This document shows positions 50,925-60,746 of a stretch of 64,000 nucleotides of DNA, one piece after another. How positions within the stretch are numbered: position 1 is the first letter of the stretch; every line of letters starts with the position of its first letter. Location: positions 148,271 through 212,270 of the forward strand of contig NZ_FOKB01000005.1 of NCBI RefSeq assembly GCF_900111895.1. The letters are read 5' to 3'. The stretch comes from Pseudomonas simiae (GTDB taxonomy: Bacteria > Pseudomonadota > Gammaproteobacteria > Pseudomonadales > Pseudomonadaceae). Made by a program: the position numbers and the translations under genes. The notes beneath the pieces are model-generated. The model did not search any database. It worked only from the letters and a program-made list of their open reading frames with translations, and had not been told where the DNA came from.

Positions 50925-51683
50925 TCAGCGTTTGCCAGCCACGGGGCTTGCGGTGCAGATATTGATTGCGCAGCTGAACTGCAGCTGTGGGCGGCCGCCG
51001 TAGTCATTGACATAGGTCAGCACTGGCTTGTCGCCTAGCACTTTGCTGCTCACGCCTAGGTCGAGTTGGCCCCTGGGTTCGATCATCAGTGGCTTAAAGC
51101 CGGTTGCTCCGTTTGCCTTGGGGTCACGCGCTGCATCAATCAACGTGACGTAATAGGGCGTTGGGTTGTTCACTAAGTAACGGTCGTTCTGGCGGGTGAG
51201 GGTCAGTTTTTCCTGCCAGGAGACTTCCTTGATGCCAGTACGTGGAGTAATTGCTGCGGGCCGGTAAAACAGCTTGACCCTTGTTTGCAGGGCGATTTGC
51301 AGAGTGTTGGGTTTGTCGCTGCGTGGTGGGATCTCACGCAGGTTGAAATAGAACAGCGATTCGCGGTCCTGGGGCAATCGGGCCAGCTCCGGCAGCCCCT
51401 GAATTTTCACCTGACTGTTGGCTCCGGCTTCCAGTCGCTGGATTGGCGGTACCACTACCAGTGGGCTAGTGATCTTCTCGGCCTGTTCGTTTTCGATCCA
51501 GGCTTGGGCTAGGTATGGCAACTGGGTATTCTGGTTGCTGATGTTTAGACTGACCGATTTCTCGCCACCGTTGAAAATTACCCGGGTGCGGTCCAGCGAT
51601 ACAGCGGCCAGGCTGGCTTGTGCCGCGCAGGTGCTCAATAGGGTAAGCAGGATCAATGTCGGGTGTTTGTAGCGCGTGTTCAT
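50925..51683 (-). CDS. PapD-like periplasmic fimbrial chaperone (operon 1)
   Basis: A 252-aa chaperone: signal peptide MNTRYKHPTLILLTLLSTCA, then SLDRTRVIFNGGEKSVSLNISN, the basic cleft Arg in LDRTRV, VVVPPIQRLEAG, FYFNLREIPP and LQIALQTRVKLFYRP, all classical PapD motifs. It caps subunits in the periplasm and brings them to the usher. AGGGAA precedes the ATG. Confidence 0.93.
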   Translation of the reverse strand: MNTRYKHPTLILLTLLSTCAAQASLAAVSLDRTRVIFNGGEKSVSLNISNQNTQLPYLAQAWIENEQAEKITSPLVVVPPIQRLEAGANSQVKIQGLPELARLPQDRESLFYFNLREIPPRSDKPNTLQIALQTRVKLFYRPAAITPRTGIKEVSWQEKLTLTRQNDRYLVNNPTPYYVTLIDAARDPKANGATGFKPLMIEPRGQLDLGVSSKVLGDKPVLTYVNDYGGRPQLQFSCAINICTASPVAGKR

Positions 51684-51704
51684 GAAGTTCCCTAGTGTAG
51701 TGAA

Positions 51705-54191
51705 TCAAGCGGTGGCGTTAACCGGATCGCTGGTCGGAAGACACAGCAGCTCCAGAGTTTGATTGGGCGAAACTACCTGCTCGGGTAGGGTGAATTGGCA
51801 GCGTTCGCTGCCATCCCAGTACAAAGACATGTGCTCGCCCGGTTTCATGCCGCTCAGATAGGTCGAACCGCCCTCACCGACAATGCCGGTTTCTTGGCCG
51901 CGGCTGTTCTTTACCGAGGCTCCGAAGGGCGGCGCACGGTGGTTGCCCATGCGAATCACGACCATGGCCTTGTGGCCGGCGATCACATCAAAGCGGCGAT
52001 AGCCAATTGCGCCTTCGGTCAGGGTCGCTTGGGTGACTGACTGCGTGGCCTCGACGTCATCGGCCAAGCTGTCCAGCACTATGCTGGCTTGGTTGCGGTA
52101 ATAGCTGTTGACGTCGGTGACAACGGCCTTACCGAAACGATTGGTGCGCGTGATTCCGCCGTTGCCGCGAACAGGAACGTCGGCAACGCCTTGGGTATCT
52201 ATCAGCAGTCGGGTACCGCCCATGATGTTGCTACGGTGTAGTGCTGCGCCTTGGCGGGTAATTGTCGCACCGCCCTGGAGGGACAGCCCGGCCGCGGTGT
52301 ACTCGCCGGCTTGGTAGCTTGCGCTGGCCACAACCTGTGCCAGGTCGCCGTCATGGGATAGGTAGCCGCTGGCAGTTTGACCGCTTGAGGCCTGGCCTGC
52401 GCTGACCATGTAGTGGTTGCGCTCATCGATCCGATCGTAATAACTCAGGCTATGGCTGGCGTCGCCGCGATTGACAGATGAGTTGTAGCTGATTGAGCCA
52501 GTGTTACCCCAAGGGATACTCACCGATAGATATGCGCCGTCATCGGAGGTGCCGTTAGCCCTGTTCTGGTAAGCGGTCAGCGACAGGGTGAGATTTTTCA
52601 GGCCGCCAACATTGAAGTAGCGAGACAAAGACAGGCTGTAGCGATCGCTGGCCTGGCTGTTCCAGTATGTCTGGTGGTTGTAGTTGAGGTACAGGCTCAA
52701 AGCAGAGTCTCGAAACTGCTTGCTCAAGGTCGCGGTATACAATTCTTTGCTATGGTTCAACGAACGACTGCCACGGCGGGCTTCAATGAATTCGCCCATG
52801 CTCAGGTAGTTCTGCTCGGAGAATCGGTAGCCCGCGAAGGTGATCTGGCTGTCGTACTCATCGAAACGCTTGGAATAGCTGGCACGGTAGGACTTGCCGC
52901 TGAGCGTGTCGTCCTGCAGCGTCGCGCGCGACTGGGTGACATCGAACGACAGCGCACCGAAGGTCATCAGGTCACGGCCCACGCCCATGGCTAGCGAACC
53001 GTAATCCTTGGCACCGAGGCTCCCGCCATAGAGCGACCAGCCGTTGCTCACTCCCCAAGAAAATTCTCCGGTTGCGAACGCAGGCCCATCCATCTGGTGC
53101 TCCCAGTCGGAGGGCTTGCCAGCGGCGAGCTTGTAGCGAACCATGCCGGGACGTGTGAGGTAAGGGATGCTAGCGGTGTCTAATTGGAACTCTTGGACGC
53201 TGCCGTCTTGTTCTTCGACGCGCACGTCAAGCTGGCCAGAGACCGCATCGTTTAGATCCTGGATACGAAACGCTCCCGGCGGTACTTGGGTGTCATAGAG
53301 CACCCGGTCTTGTTGACGAATCACCACGCGCGCGTTGGTCCGCGCCACGCCAGTGACTTCCGGGGCATACCCCCTGAGGTTGGGAGGTAACATGCTGTCG
53401 TTGCTGCTCAGGTTGGCGCCGGTGTAACGGAAGCTGCCGAACAGGTTGGAGTCCAGATAGTCTTCACCGACGATCAGGCTCGATCGCAGTGACGGTATTG
53501 CACGCAATGCATAAAAGCGGTTCCAAGCGAACTGATTGAGCGATGGCTGGTCGTCACTGCGTTGCATCTGCGTATGCCAGTCGCCTCGCAAACGCCATGC
53601 ACCGAGGTTGACACCGGCGGTGCCGTTACCACTAAAGGTATCGCTACGACCTTTGCCATGCTTACGCTCGGTAGTTTGGGCATTGAAGTTGTAGTCCAGC
53701 AGCGCACCGGTAATGCCTTCGTCCCAGCGTGAGGGGGGATCCCAGTTCGGTGCCGTGTATTCTAGCTGGTCTTGAGGAATGCTAAGGTAGAGCGCCGAAA
53801 CGCCGAGGTCTCCACGGGCCTGCATGCCCGGGACGCTGCTAAGGTTCAGGCAGGCGCCATCGTGCCACCAGCTCAGAGACTTGATGACATGCGCTTTGAG
53901 GCCCAACTCGTTGACCAAGGCCGGCGAAAGACAGGCTACGCTACTCTTAGGGTCGTCATCGGCTGGAAGATAGTCGATGGCGTATTCCGTTAACGAGTCG
54001 CGGTTCACGTGTACCAACAGGCTGTATTGGCCGGGCATGATGAAGTTGGCCGACGCAAATACTCCAAGATCAAGGTTCGCGCGATCCTTGACGTCTAGAA
54101 CATCGATATTGAATTGGAATTCTTCGGCTGCACTTGCCCACGCCGCGGCACAGCACAGTACCGTGGCGGTCAGTAACTTATAGTGTTCCAC
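51705..54191 (-). CDS. Outer-membrane fimbrial usher (operon 1)
   Basis: An 828-aa usher. N-terminal domain EFQFNIDVLDVKDRANLDLG, plug/barrel signatures MLPPNLRGYAPEVTGVARTN, VPPGAFRIQDL and DVRVEEQDGSVQEF, and C-terminal domains with GASVKNSRGQETGIVGEGG. Start is GTG at 54191. Expected to form the secretion pore and assembly platform. It lies between the two first pilin genes and the chaperone. Confidence 0.94.
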   Translation of the reverse strand: MEHYKLLTATVLCCAAAWASAAEEFQFNIDVLDVKDRANLDLGVFASANFIMPGQYSLLVHVNRDSLTEYAIDYLPADDDPKSSVACLSPALVNELGLKAHVIKSLSWWHDGACLNLSSVPGMQARGDLGVSALYLSIPQDQLEYTAPNWDPPSRWDEGITGALLDYNFNAQTTERKHGKGRSDTFSGNGTAGVNLGAWRLRGDWHTQMQRSDDQPSLNQFAWNRFYALRAIPSLRSSLIVGEDYLDSNLFGSFRYTGANLSSNDSMLPPNLRGYAPEVTGVARTNARVVIRQQDRVLYDTQVPPGAFRIQDLNDAVSGQLDVRVEEQDGSVQEFQLDTASIPYLTRPGMVRYKLAAGKPSDWEHQMDGPAFATGEFSWGVSNGWSLYGGSLGAKDYGSLAMGVGRDLMTFGALSFDVTQSRATLQDDTLSGKSYRASYSKRFDEYDSQITFAGYRFSEQNYLSMGEFIEARRGSRSLNHSKELYTATLSKQFRDSALSLYLNYNHQTYWNSQASDRYSLSLSRYFNVGGLKNLTLSLTAYQNRANGTSDDGAYLSVSIPWGNTGSISYNSSVNRGDASHSLSYYDRIDERNHYMVSAGQASSGQTASGYLSHDGDLAQVVASASYQAGEYTAAGLSLQGGATITRQGAALHRSNIMGGTRLLIDTQGVADVPVRGNGGITRTNRFGKAVVTDVNSYYRNQASIVLDSLADDVEATQSVTQATLTEGAIGYRRFDVIAGHKAMVVIRMGNHRAPPFGASVKNSRGQETGIVGEGGSTYLSGMKPGEHMSLYWDGSERCQFTLPEQVVSPNQTLELLCLPTSDPVNATA

Positions 54192-54235
54192 GTGACTAAA
54201 TCCTTGAGCGAAACTGCAAACTGAGTACTTGCAGC

Positions 54236-54760
54236 TCAGAAGTGCTGAATACTCAGTTTGATCGTGGCGTGATAATCGCCCGTTTCTAGTGAATCTCCGC
54301 TGCCGACTAGCGTCAGCGAATAGTTGAGTAACAAACTATCGGCATTATCGGTGCTGTGCTCAATCGACATGCCGGGTGAGATCAACTTACCGTGGTCATC
54401 TTCCATCCGCAGTGCTATGCCCTTGGCGGCGCCATGAATGGCGAAGTTTTTACCATCAGACGGACCTTCAAAGGTTAGCTTGAAGTGTTGCAAAGGCGCG
54501 ATGTCGTGTGGTGTGGCCGATGTCACGCAATCGCTGATGTAGATATTTAGCGATTGCCGGGCTGAGCTATTACCACTTGTCAGGCTATTGAGCGACAGTG
54601 GGTTGAAGGCAACTGTCTGATTATCATTACCCATACGGATAGTGCAGGCGCTGTCGACAATGCTCCCGGTCAGTTGTACGCGTCCCTTTAACACATCGGC
54701 AGCAAAGACAGGCGCGCCCAGCGTGCAGAAGGTTAGTACCAGTGCGCTTGAGCGAATCAT
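54236..54760 (-). CDS. Fimbrial subunit
   Basis: A 174-aa pilin-domain protein, signal MIRSSALVLTFCTLGAPVFA. Seen: GRVQLTGSIVDSACTIRMGN and SDCVTSATPHDI (Cys pair) and C-terminal ATIKLSIQHF. CGGAG lies before the ATG. It is second in the operon, after the putative major pilin. Confidence 0.86.
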   Translation of the reverse strand: MIRSSALVLTFCTLGAPVFAADVLKGRVQLTGSIVDSACTIRMGNDNQTVAFNPLSLNSLTSGNSSARQSLNIYISDCVTSATPHDIAPLQHFKLTFEGPSDGKNFAIHGAAKGIALRMEDDHGKLISPGMSIEHSTDNADSLLLNYSLTLVGSGDSLETGDYHATIKLSIQHF

Positions 54761-54830
54761 CCAAAACTCCGCTAGTTCACCCGCAGCACGCAGGCATGCG
54801 TACTGCGGGTCACTTCAGTGACGGCGTCCG

Positions 54831-55385
54831 TTACTGATAGGCGAGGGTAAAGTTAGCAAAAGTTTCGAAATTGCCCGGCACGATTTCGGCAGGCTTTGCT
54901 TCGCCACCGCCACCCTGAGTGACCATATCGCCTTGCAGATAGGCACTGAACTGCAGGAAGGTATTGCCATCGCTCAGCGTCTGGGCAGGCGACGCCTCGC
55001 CAAGTTTGATCAGCGCGCCGGAATGGTCGGCAATGGCTAGGCTTGCACCCTGTGCAGTACCTTTAATTGCCAGCAGGTCAGGGTTGGACGCAGGCGAACC
55101 GGTGAATGTGGCAGTGGCCGACTTCAGGGCGCCCAGCTCACAGCCGCGCAGTTCGATCTTAAAGTTCTTCGGGTTTGACTTGCCGCCGTTCTTTAGAGCA
55201 GCGTTGGAAATTTGATCAAAATCCACTGTTTGATATTGCGACTCCTGAGCGATGGAACATGGCGCATCGACAATGGCGCCCTTGAAGGTAATTACACCGC
55301 GACCCTGATCTTGAGCAAAGCTGGCAGCCGAAGTTGCTGCCAAAGTGACTGCCATAATTGCACCAGTCAACGAACGAAATTGCAT
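54831..55385 (-). CDS. Putative major fimbrial subunit (operon 1)
   Basis: A 184-aa pilin and first gene of the nine-gene operon. Signal MQFRSLTGAIMAVTLAATSA, cleavage after SFA; GVITFKGAIVDAPCSIAQES and LRGCELGALKS (Cys pair); C-terminal FETFANFTLAYQ. A strong ribosome site (AGGAG, 6 bases) and first position suggest the shaft subunit. Confidence 0.88.
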   Translation of the reverse strand: MQFRSLTGAIMAVTLAATSAASFAQDQGRGVITFKGAIVDAPCSIAQESQYQTVDFDQISNAALKNGGKSNPKNFKIELRGCELGALKSATATFTGSPASNPDLLAIKGTAQGASLAIADHSGALIKLGEASPAQTLSDGNTFLQFSAYLQGDMVTQGGGGEAKPAEIVPGNFETFANFTLAYQ

Positions 55386-55630
55386 TTGAAACTCCTAGGT
55401 GATGTTGTAATGCGTAATGAGAACTCAATGGAACAGGTTCTGCTAAATGCCTGAGTGCCGTTGAGTGAGTGATAGCCTAGAAGAAGAAACCGAGCATGTA
55501 ATCAAGACTGCGCTGTAAGAGGGGCAAGAAATGTCTTGAATAAACTCCAGACGAGTCAGTGCTGGCAAACTAGCCTGTTTTTTAACAGTCCGTCTTTCTG
55601 CCAACGCAGCAAGTTTTGGCCATGAGTTAG
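55386..55630. other. Upstream region of fimbrial operon 1
   Basis: 245 bp that should contain the operon 1 promoter. It runs into IS5-type leader-like sequence just before 55631. No clear -35/-10 or palindrome can be named. Confidence 0.4.
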
Positions 55631-55753
55631 ATGGGCGTCTCCGATTTCGAATATGCAGGTAGGTTCAAGCAGACTTGCCGTGAGCGTTTCCCGGCAGAGT
55701 TGGAGCGGGTCGTGCCGTCGAGCGCAGTGGGCACGTTGATCGAATCGTACTAA
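55631..55753 (+). mobile_element. IS5-family transposase remnant (N-terminus only)
   Basis: Codes for MGVSDFEYAGRFKQTCRERF and 20 more residues, then a stop. This matches the opening of IS5-family transposases (pattern F-x-D-x-EYAGK-x-K-T-R-RE-x-FL-x-E-M-x-x-VVPW). Only 40 codons remain; the DDE part is gone. A decayed insertion between the two fimbrial loci. Confidence 0.72.
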
Positions 55754-55767
55754 GCCGGGCCGGCGCC

Positions 55768-56259
55768 TTGTATTGGGCTGCTGGCAAAGGTCGGGTGTAT
55801 AGGATGTTGACGTGCTGGGAGCTGGGTGTAGAGCTGTTTGACAGGGCCGGTCGCCACATCGCGCTCAGCGATGCGGGTCGTATCTACATTAGAAGTAAAC
55901 GATGCACTGGCATGCATCTGCGATGCTACGGTGCAAGCTATCGCTTACTGAAGCAGAGGCGGCTCAAACCTTTGGCTTGAGTGATTCAGGGCGCCAACAC
56001 AGATCGACTCCGCCTTGGCCTTGATTTTTTGCCGACGACGCATCTAACCCAAGCGGTTTCTCCTGGAATTGGTGTTGGCTTGGTACCTAGTTTTCTTGTC
56101 CGTGATGAACTGGCAAACGGCACGCTGAGGACCCCCTTCGAATCGATTTTACCCACTGGTACCGCCTGTCTCCTGGTTATCCCTCCTCATAAAGCTGCAT
56201 ACCGACCAATGGCAGTTTTTCGCGATTGGTTGATCGGGTTTGTCCGTTTCCTTACGTAG
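55768..56259 (+). pseudogene. LysR-family regulator, degenerate
   Basis: Two fragments of one LysR-type gene in the same direction. The first contains LGVELFDRAGRHIALSDAGR, the end of the HTH domain; a stop interrupts at 55978-55980. The second has the C-terminal effector part, GIGVGLVPSFLVRDELANGT and AVFRDWLIGFVRFL. The 5' HTH start and the middle of the sensor domain are missing. Directly behind the IS5 remnant, so insertion or deletion probably broke it. Confidence 0.75.
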
Positions 56260-56692
56260 TAGGTGAGTAAGGTGGTTAGATGATAAGAATGCCGCAGTCG
56301 CCTTCGCTTTGCGCGCAATCGCAGGATCATGTAAGTGAACGGTGATATACACGCTAACGCGCTCCAGCGCATCTCGACGCCCCGCTTGAACCAGTCAGTG
56401 CTAGCCAACCCCTATAGGCCGATTGAGAAAACCTCGCAAACCAAAAAGACCATGAAATAAATGGCTCTAACTATAAGGGAGGCAGAGGCAATTTGCTTTC
56501 ATGAGACCGTTATCCATCGCGTTTTAATAGAAGCTGCTGCAGTCAGTGAAGAACTGAACCTAGTGGCGTCGCTTTAATCTTGTTTTAAATGATTAAACAG
56601 GTAATTGGAGTTGGGAGGGAAATACTCTACGTACTTCGCTTGTTAAGTTCGTGGCGCGCCCGCACGGGCTGGTTTTCCATCGGTGACCCTAA
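56260..56692. other. Spacer between LysR pseudogene and usher 2
   Basis: 433 bp with no supported gene. AT-rich and carrying stops in all frames; it includes the 3' flank of the second fimbrial set. Confidence 0.5.
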
Positions 56693-59332
56693 TTATTTTG
56701 CGCGCGCAATCACCGTTGCCGAGGGATTTAATGCCTCACAGGTGGCCTCAATGCTTTGCAGGGTCTTATCGTCATCGCGTGGCGGCAGTTGAAATTTCAG
56801 ACGGCATTGTTGATCCGGGCTATGGCCCCAGCGCAGTTGAAGTGAGCCCTTCTCGGACATACCGCGCACATACAGTCGACTTGCCTGTCCTACGATCCCG
56901 ACAGATTTACCTTTCTCATCCAATACTTCGGCGCCGAACGGCAATGGCAACCCTTTGGCATCTACTGCATGGATTATCAGACTGCGGCCGGTGAGGGTAG
57001 GGAAGGATAATTTGACGACCGCACCGCCGTAGGGTGCTACCTGTAAGCTAGTCTTTACCAGTTCCACATCAACGGAGGTACCCTGTGGATCCAGTCCGAC
57101 TGTATTCTGCGAGTAGGCAGAAAGATAGGGCACAACAGCATACCCATGACGATCTATTCGAGCACCTGATACATTTGTAATCCGAGCACCTTCTGCCCCT
57201 TTCGCTTCAATCAACGCCATAGTTTCTCCGTGTTGAGGACTCAGAGTGACCCCCCCACTATGTGCAACTAGTGCGCCAGCTAAACCAGCGGATGTTTGGC
57301 GATAACCACGTCCTTGGCTATAGGCACCATTGACAGTGGCTTGAGGTAGTCGATATTGCGCATTGCCAGAAGCGCTTCCACCATTCCGGCTGTCTCTGCT
57401 AGAGCTAAGTCCATAAGCGAAGTTATTGTCGGCGCCAGCCGTACCCGATAACCCTACCTGAGCAGTGCTGTAGCCGCTATTATTATGTGACATCGCACTG
57501 GAAAAGGTGGGAGAGTGACTTCCGCTTCCAATTGGCATCGTCAAGGTCAGGAAGTATTCAGTCTCGGATCTGCCAATTGCATTTCGGTTACGGGCCGCGG
57601 AGATTCCATAGTTCACATCTCTCCAACTATTGTTGTATCCCGCACGAAACTGGGTGTCGCGCCCTTTAACCTCCCAGTAGTCACGGGTGGAACCGCTTAG
57701 ATAAAAAGAACCGCTGAGCAATGGTTGCGTCACTGACAACTCAAAATTACTTCGCTGACGGCGTAGAGCCACGCTTTTGGCATACTCACGAGCCTGTGAA
57801 GTGCCACGCAAATCACGTAAGCCGCTGATCGGCGTATCCCGAGCAGGATTATAGTCAGCAACTTTAATGCTTCCGGTATTTTCATAATCATAAGCCGTCA
57901 GCGCTTCGCGAAGCCCTAAATAACCGGACGTTGAATAGCGGTATGCCGCGATTGAAAGACTTGTGCTAGTTTCCGTAAGAAGTTTGCTATAACCGAGTTT
58001 TAGGCTCTGTCCGCTCAGTGTACCGGATATTGGCAGATTCGCATTTGAGTGGGTGAGGTCTACTGAAAAGGCGCCATAACGTGTGTTAAAAGCACCGCCG
58101 ACCAGCATCGCCTGATACTTCGATGAAGCCTGTGCACCCGTGTATCCGGTGAGTAGGTTATTAAAGCCGTATTGCAGAGTTCCTTCAATAAAGGTTGGCT
58201 CGTTATCAAGCAATTGTTCGCGGACTTGACCTGTGATGACGCTATAACGCCATGTCCCAGGTCGCATTAATTGGGCGACAGAGGCATACGGAACACTAAA
58301 GCTTTGCACCTTTCCATCAGCCTCGTTGACTTTTACTTGTAAATCACCGCCATACCCGCTGGGGTACAGATCATCAATTACATATGGACCTGCTGGAACA
58401 GTGTCTTGGTAGAGCAGTATGCCGTTCTGACGAATCTCCACCAGAGCATTTGTATTGGCGACGCCACGTACCACGGGTGCGTAGCCCCGTAATGAGTCAG
58501 GAAGCATACGGTCATCAGATGCCAAACGCCCGCCGCGATATCCGATGCTGTCGAAGAGTTCGCCACTGGTAGTGCTATCCCCTAAGGTAATTTGGCTACG
58601 CCATTGAGGAAAAGCGCGCTGCAGGTAATTTGCAGATGTTTGCCAGCGACGCGGTGCTCCGCTCTGCCAGTTTGCAGAGGAGCTATGACGGAACTGAAAA
58701 CCACCTATGTTGAAACCAGCATTGAGCCCCAAATAGGATGTATGACTGGTTGTACTTTCGCCGCTTCGTTCATTGTTTACTTGGAAAGTATTGAAGTTGT
58801 AGCCGAGAAAACCGGCAGTTATTCCATGATCCCAATATTTAGGATCAACGTAGCCCCGTGCCGAGTGGCGGAGTGCGACCTGTGGCAGCGTTAAGTCCAA
58901 GCGAAGGTCTGCGGGGTGATAATACATCTGAGCTTGCGCGACCCAGTCCTCGATACGTCCGCAGTCGCCCTCCGGGACGACTTGGCCGACTAGTTTGCTA
59001 CTTTCAGCTCCGAAGCGCTCCAGTTGATCATGTGTAAAACAGGGCAAGACTAGCTGATCGGAACCCATCACGCGAAAACTCACCGACTCTCGACCGACCT
59101 TATTGCCATTAACAAAAACATCAACTGGATATATCCCAGGCAATGTTTGACTGGCTTTCGAGAATCGTGAAATATCAAAATCTTTATTTCCGACGAGGAA
59201 GCTGCGATTGAAAGTGTCTTTGACAGTCTCAGTTGCTTGGCTATTGACAGCAAAGGTGATAAGCGATGCGACCATTATTAGGCGCAAGTCATCGCGCGGA
59301 CGCATTGTATTGTGCCGAGGAGACAGTTGCAT
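56693..59332 (-). CDS. Outer-membrane fimbrial usher (set 2)
   Basis: An 879-aa usher, complete. N-terminal FNRSFLVGNKDFDISRFSKA, plug region MLPDSLRGYAPVVRGVANTN, VPAGPYVIDDLYPSGYGGDL, and C-terminal LPFGAEVLDEKGKSVGIVGQ. A Cys pair near the end (QCRLKFQLPP, EATCEAL) is normal. It is only distantly like the first usher and its gene is clearly more AT-rich, so it was acquired separately rather than by duplication (inference). Confidence 0.93.
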   Translation of the reverse strand: MQLSPRHNTMRPRDDLRLIMVASLITFAVNSQATETVKDTFNRSFLVGNKDFDISRFSKASQTLPGIYPVDVFVNGNKVGRESVSFRVMGSDQLVLPCFTHDQLERFGAESSKLVGQVVPEGDCGRIEDWVAQAQMYYHPADLRLDLTLPQVALRHSARGYVDPKYWDHGITAGFLGYNFNTFQVNNERSGESTTSHTSYLGLNAGFNIGGFQFRHSSSANWQSGAPRRWQTSANYLQRAFPQWRSQITLGDSTTSGELFDSIGYRGGRLASDDRMLPDSLRGYAPVVRGVANTNALVEIRQNGILLYQDTVPAGPYVIDDLYPSGYGGDLQVKVNEADGKVQSFSVPYASVAQLMRPGTWRYSVITGQVREQLLDNEPTFIEGTLQYGFNNLLTGYTGAQASSKYQAMLVGGAFNTRYGAFSVDLTHSNANLPISGTLSGQSLKLGYSKLLTETSTSLSIAAYRYSTSGYLGLREALTAYDYENTGSIKVADYNPARDTPISGLRDLRGTSQAREYAKSVALRRQRSNFELSVTQPLLSGSFYLSGSTRDYWEVKGRDTQFRAGYNNSWRDVNYGISAARNRNAIGRSETEYFLTLTMPIGSGSHSPTFSSAMSHNNSGYSTAQVGLSGTAGADNNFAYGLSSSRDSRNGGSASGNAQYRLPQATVNGAYSQGRGYRQTSAGLAGALVAHSGGVTLSPQHGETMALIEAKGAEGARITNVSGARIDRHGYAVVPYLSAYSQNTVGLDPQGTSVDVELVKTSLQVAPYGGAVVKLSFPTLTGRSLIIHAVDAKGLPLPFGAEVLDEKGKSVGIVGQASRLYVRGMSEKGSLQLRWGHSPDQQCRLKFQLPPRDDDKTLQSIEATCEALNPSATVIARAK

Positions 59333-59389
59333 AGTGAGTTACCGTGAATCTGCAAATAGCGCCCTGCAGATCGATCTAGTGAATGACTG

Positions 59390-60136
59390 TTAGAGTTCAA
59401 GCCTGGTTTTTTTTGAAACTTTAGTACCAAAGTCGTTTATGCTTTCAAACGTAACAATGGCACTTTTAGTTGGCTCCTGAGTAAGGCCAGGCATTGGGAA
59501 GCGAAAGGTTGCTCCGGGCGCAACCATACCGCCTTGAGTATTGGTGTAAGAATGGCCATCCAAATTAAGTTCAACGTTGCCAAATGACACGTGATAGCTC
59601 GTAGGATTACTGCACTCTAGGTCCCAACTTTGACCTAAATGCACTACACGCCAGAGCAATTTCGTCGGCGCCTGAGCTGCGTCATTTTCGTTAAGCCCTT
59701 GTGGGCGATAAAAAATTTTGACGCGCGTGCGAAATGACATTTGTAAAGTATTCTGAACGGCTTTTTCGCCGGTAGGCGAAGGGGGAATTTCCAAGACATT
59801 GAGCCAGAATACGGACTCGTTTTTTTGACTCCCTGCTTCAGGCGTAGCCATAAGCCTAAGAGTCTGCCCCTCGCCGGGCTCAATTCGTGTTACTGGAGGG
59901 GTAAGAAAGAAAGGCGCAACACTGTTCTCCGGCAACCCTTTAGGATCGCCACTGTCGACCCAAGACTGTACTAGCGAAGGCAAAGTGCCGTTGTTGGTCA
60001 ATCTGACCGAAACCTCTCGCTCGCCACCAGGATAGATGACTCGAGTACCATTCATGACGACACTCGCATGCGCGCCCCCAACAAGCTGAACTGCCAAAGT
60101 TATTAACCAGAAAAGACAAGTGGTAAAAATCTTCAT
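59390..60136 (-). CDS. PapD-like periplasmic fimbrial chaperone (set 2)
   Basis: A 248-aa chaperone. Signal MKIFTTCLFWLITLAVQLVG; then VVMNGTRVIYPGGEREVSVRL, FLTPPVTRIEPGEGQTLRLM, FWLNVLEIPP and QMSFRTRVKIFYRP. ATG 60136 places the signal peptide at the N-terminus; the longer frame upstream adds 22 non-signal residues. Lies between the pilin and usher, the usual order. Confidence 0.92.
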   Translation of the reverse strand: MKIFTTCLFWLITLAVQLVGGAHASVVMNGTRVIYPGGEREVSVRLTNNGTLPSLVQSWVDSGDPKGLPENSVAPFFLTPPVTRIEPGEGQTLRLMATPEAGSQKNESVFWLNVLEIPPSPTGEKAVQNTLQMSFRTRVKIFYRPQGLNENDAAQAPTKLLWRVVHLGQSWDLECSNPTSYHVSFGNVELNLDGHSYTNTQGGMVAPGATFRFPMPGLTQEPTKSAIVTFESINDFGTKVSKKTRLEL

Positions 60137-60203
60137 ATATTGACTGCTGAAATTTAAAAGTATCTTAAAGGAGCGACCAATTAAGTTGTTCGCTCCTCGC
60201 ATA

Positions 60204-60746
60204 TCAATTGTAGATCAATGTGTAATTGACTCGACTGTTAACGTTGCCCTCGGTTACTGCGCCGATCGCTTTGTACTGAACGGCATATGGCAGACTAACA
60301 ACACCCGTTTTTGGAACGATTGCTGACTTACTGCTGGATTTGGTCAGCGCCGACCCAACTACTATGGGAGTATTGTCTGCGTTCAATAGCTCCAGCTGAA
60401 CGTTTGTAGCGTTGCCATTACCCGCATCGGCGATTAATCTTCCTGTAGCTGTATCGACCGTCGTGCCGGGTTCAAAGTAAGTAGTGACAGTGCCAGATGT
60501 CGGATTGCAAGCAGTCAAGTTAATGGTAAATGGGGTGCGACCAGCTACAGCGCCCGCCGTTTGCAAAGTAGCGGTTGATACAGTCGGTAGATTGACGCTG
60601 AAGTCTTTAGTGCTGTTAGCATTGATAGTACATGTCTGACCGGTAATCCTGCCGGTGAATTCAATCTTGCCGTCATAGGCGTTGACATATTGAATGCCAA
60701 AAAACATGGAACTAGTCAGTACCGTATAGAGATAGAGTTTTTTCAC
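60204..60746 (-). CDS. Fimbrial major subunit (set 2)
   Basis: A 180-aa pilin. GTG start with AAAGGAT 6-7 bases upstream; signal MKKLYLYTVLTSSMFFGIQY. Fimbrial-A type body: GKIEFTGRITGQTCTINANS, INLTACNPTSGTVTTYFEPG, C-terminal NSRVNYTLIYN. It resembles the CupA1/type 1-like subunits common in Pseudomonas. First gene of a pilin-chaperone-usher unit. Confidence 0.88.
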   Translation of the reverse strand: MKKLYLYTVLTSSMFFGIQYVNAYDGKIEFTGRITGQTCTINANSTKDFSVNLPTVSTATLQTAGAVAGRTPFTINLTACNPTSGTVTTYFEPGTTVDTATGRLIADAGNGNATNVQLELLNADNTPIVVGSALTKSSSKSAIVPKTGVVSLPYAVQYKAIGAVTEGNVNSRVNYTLIYN

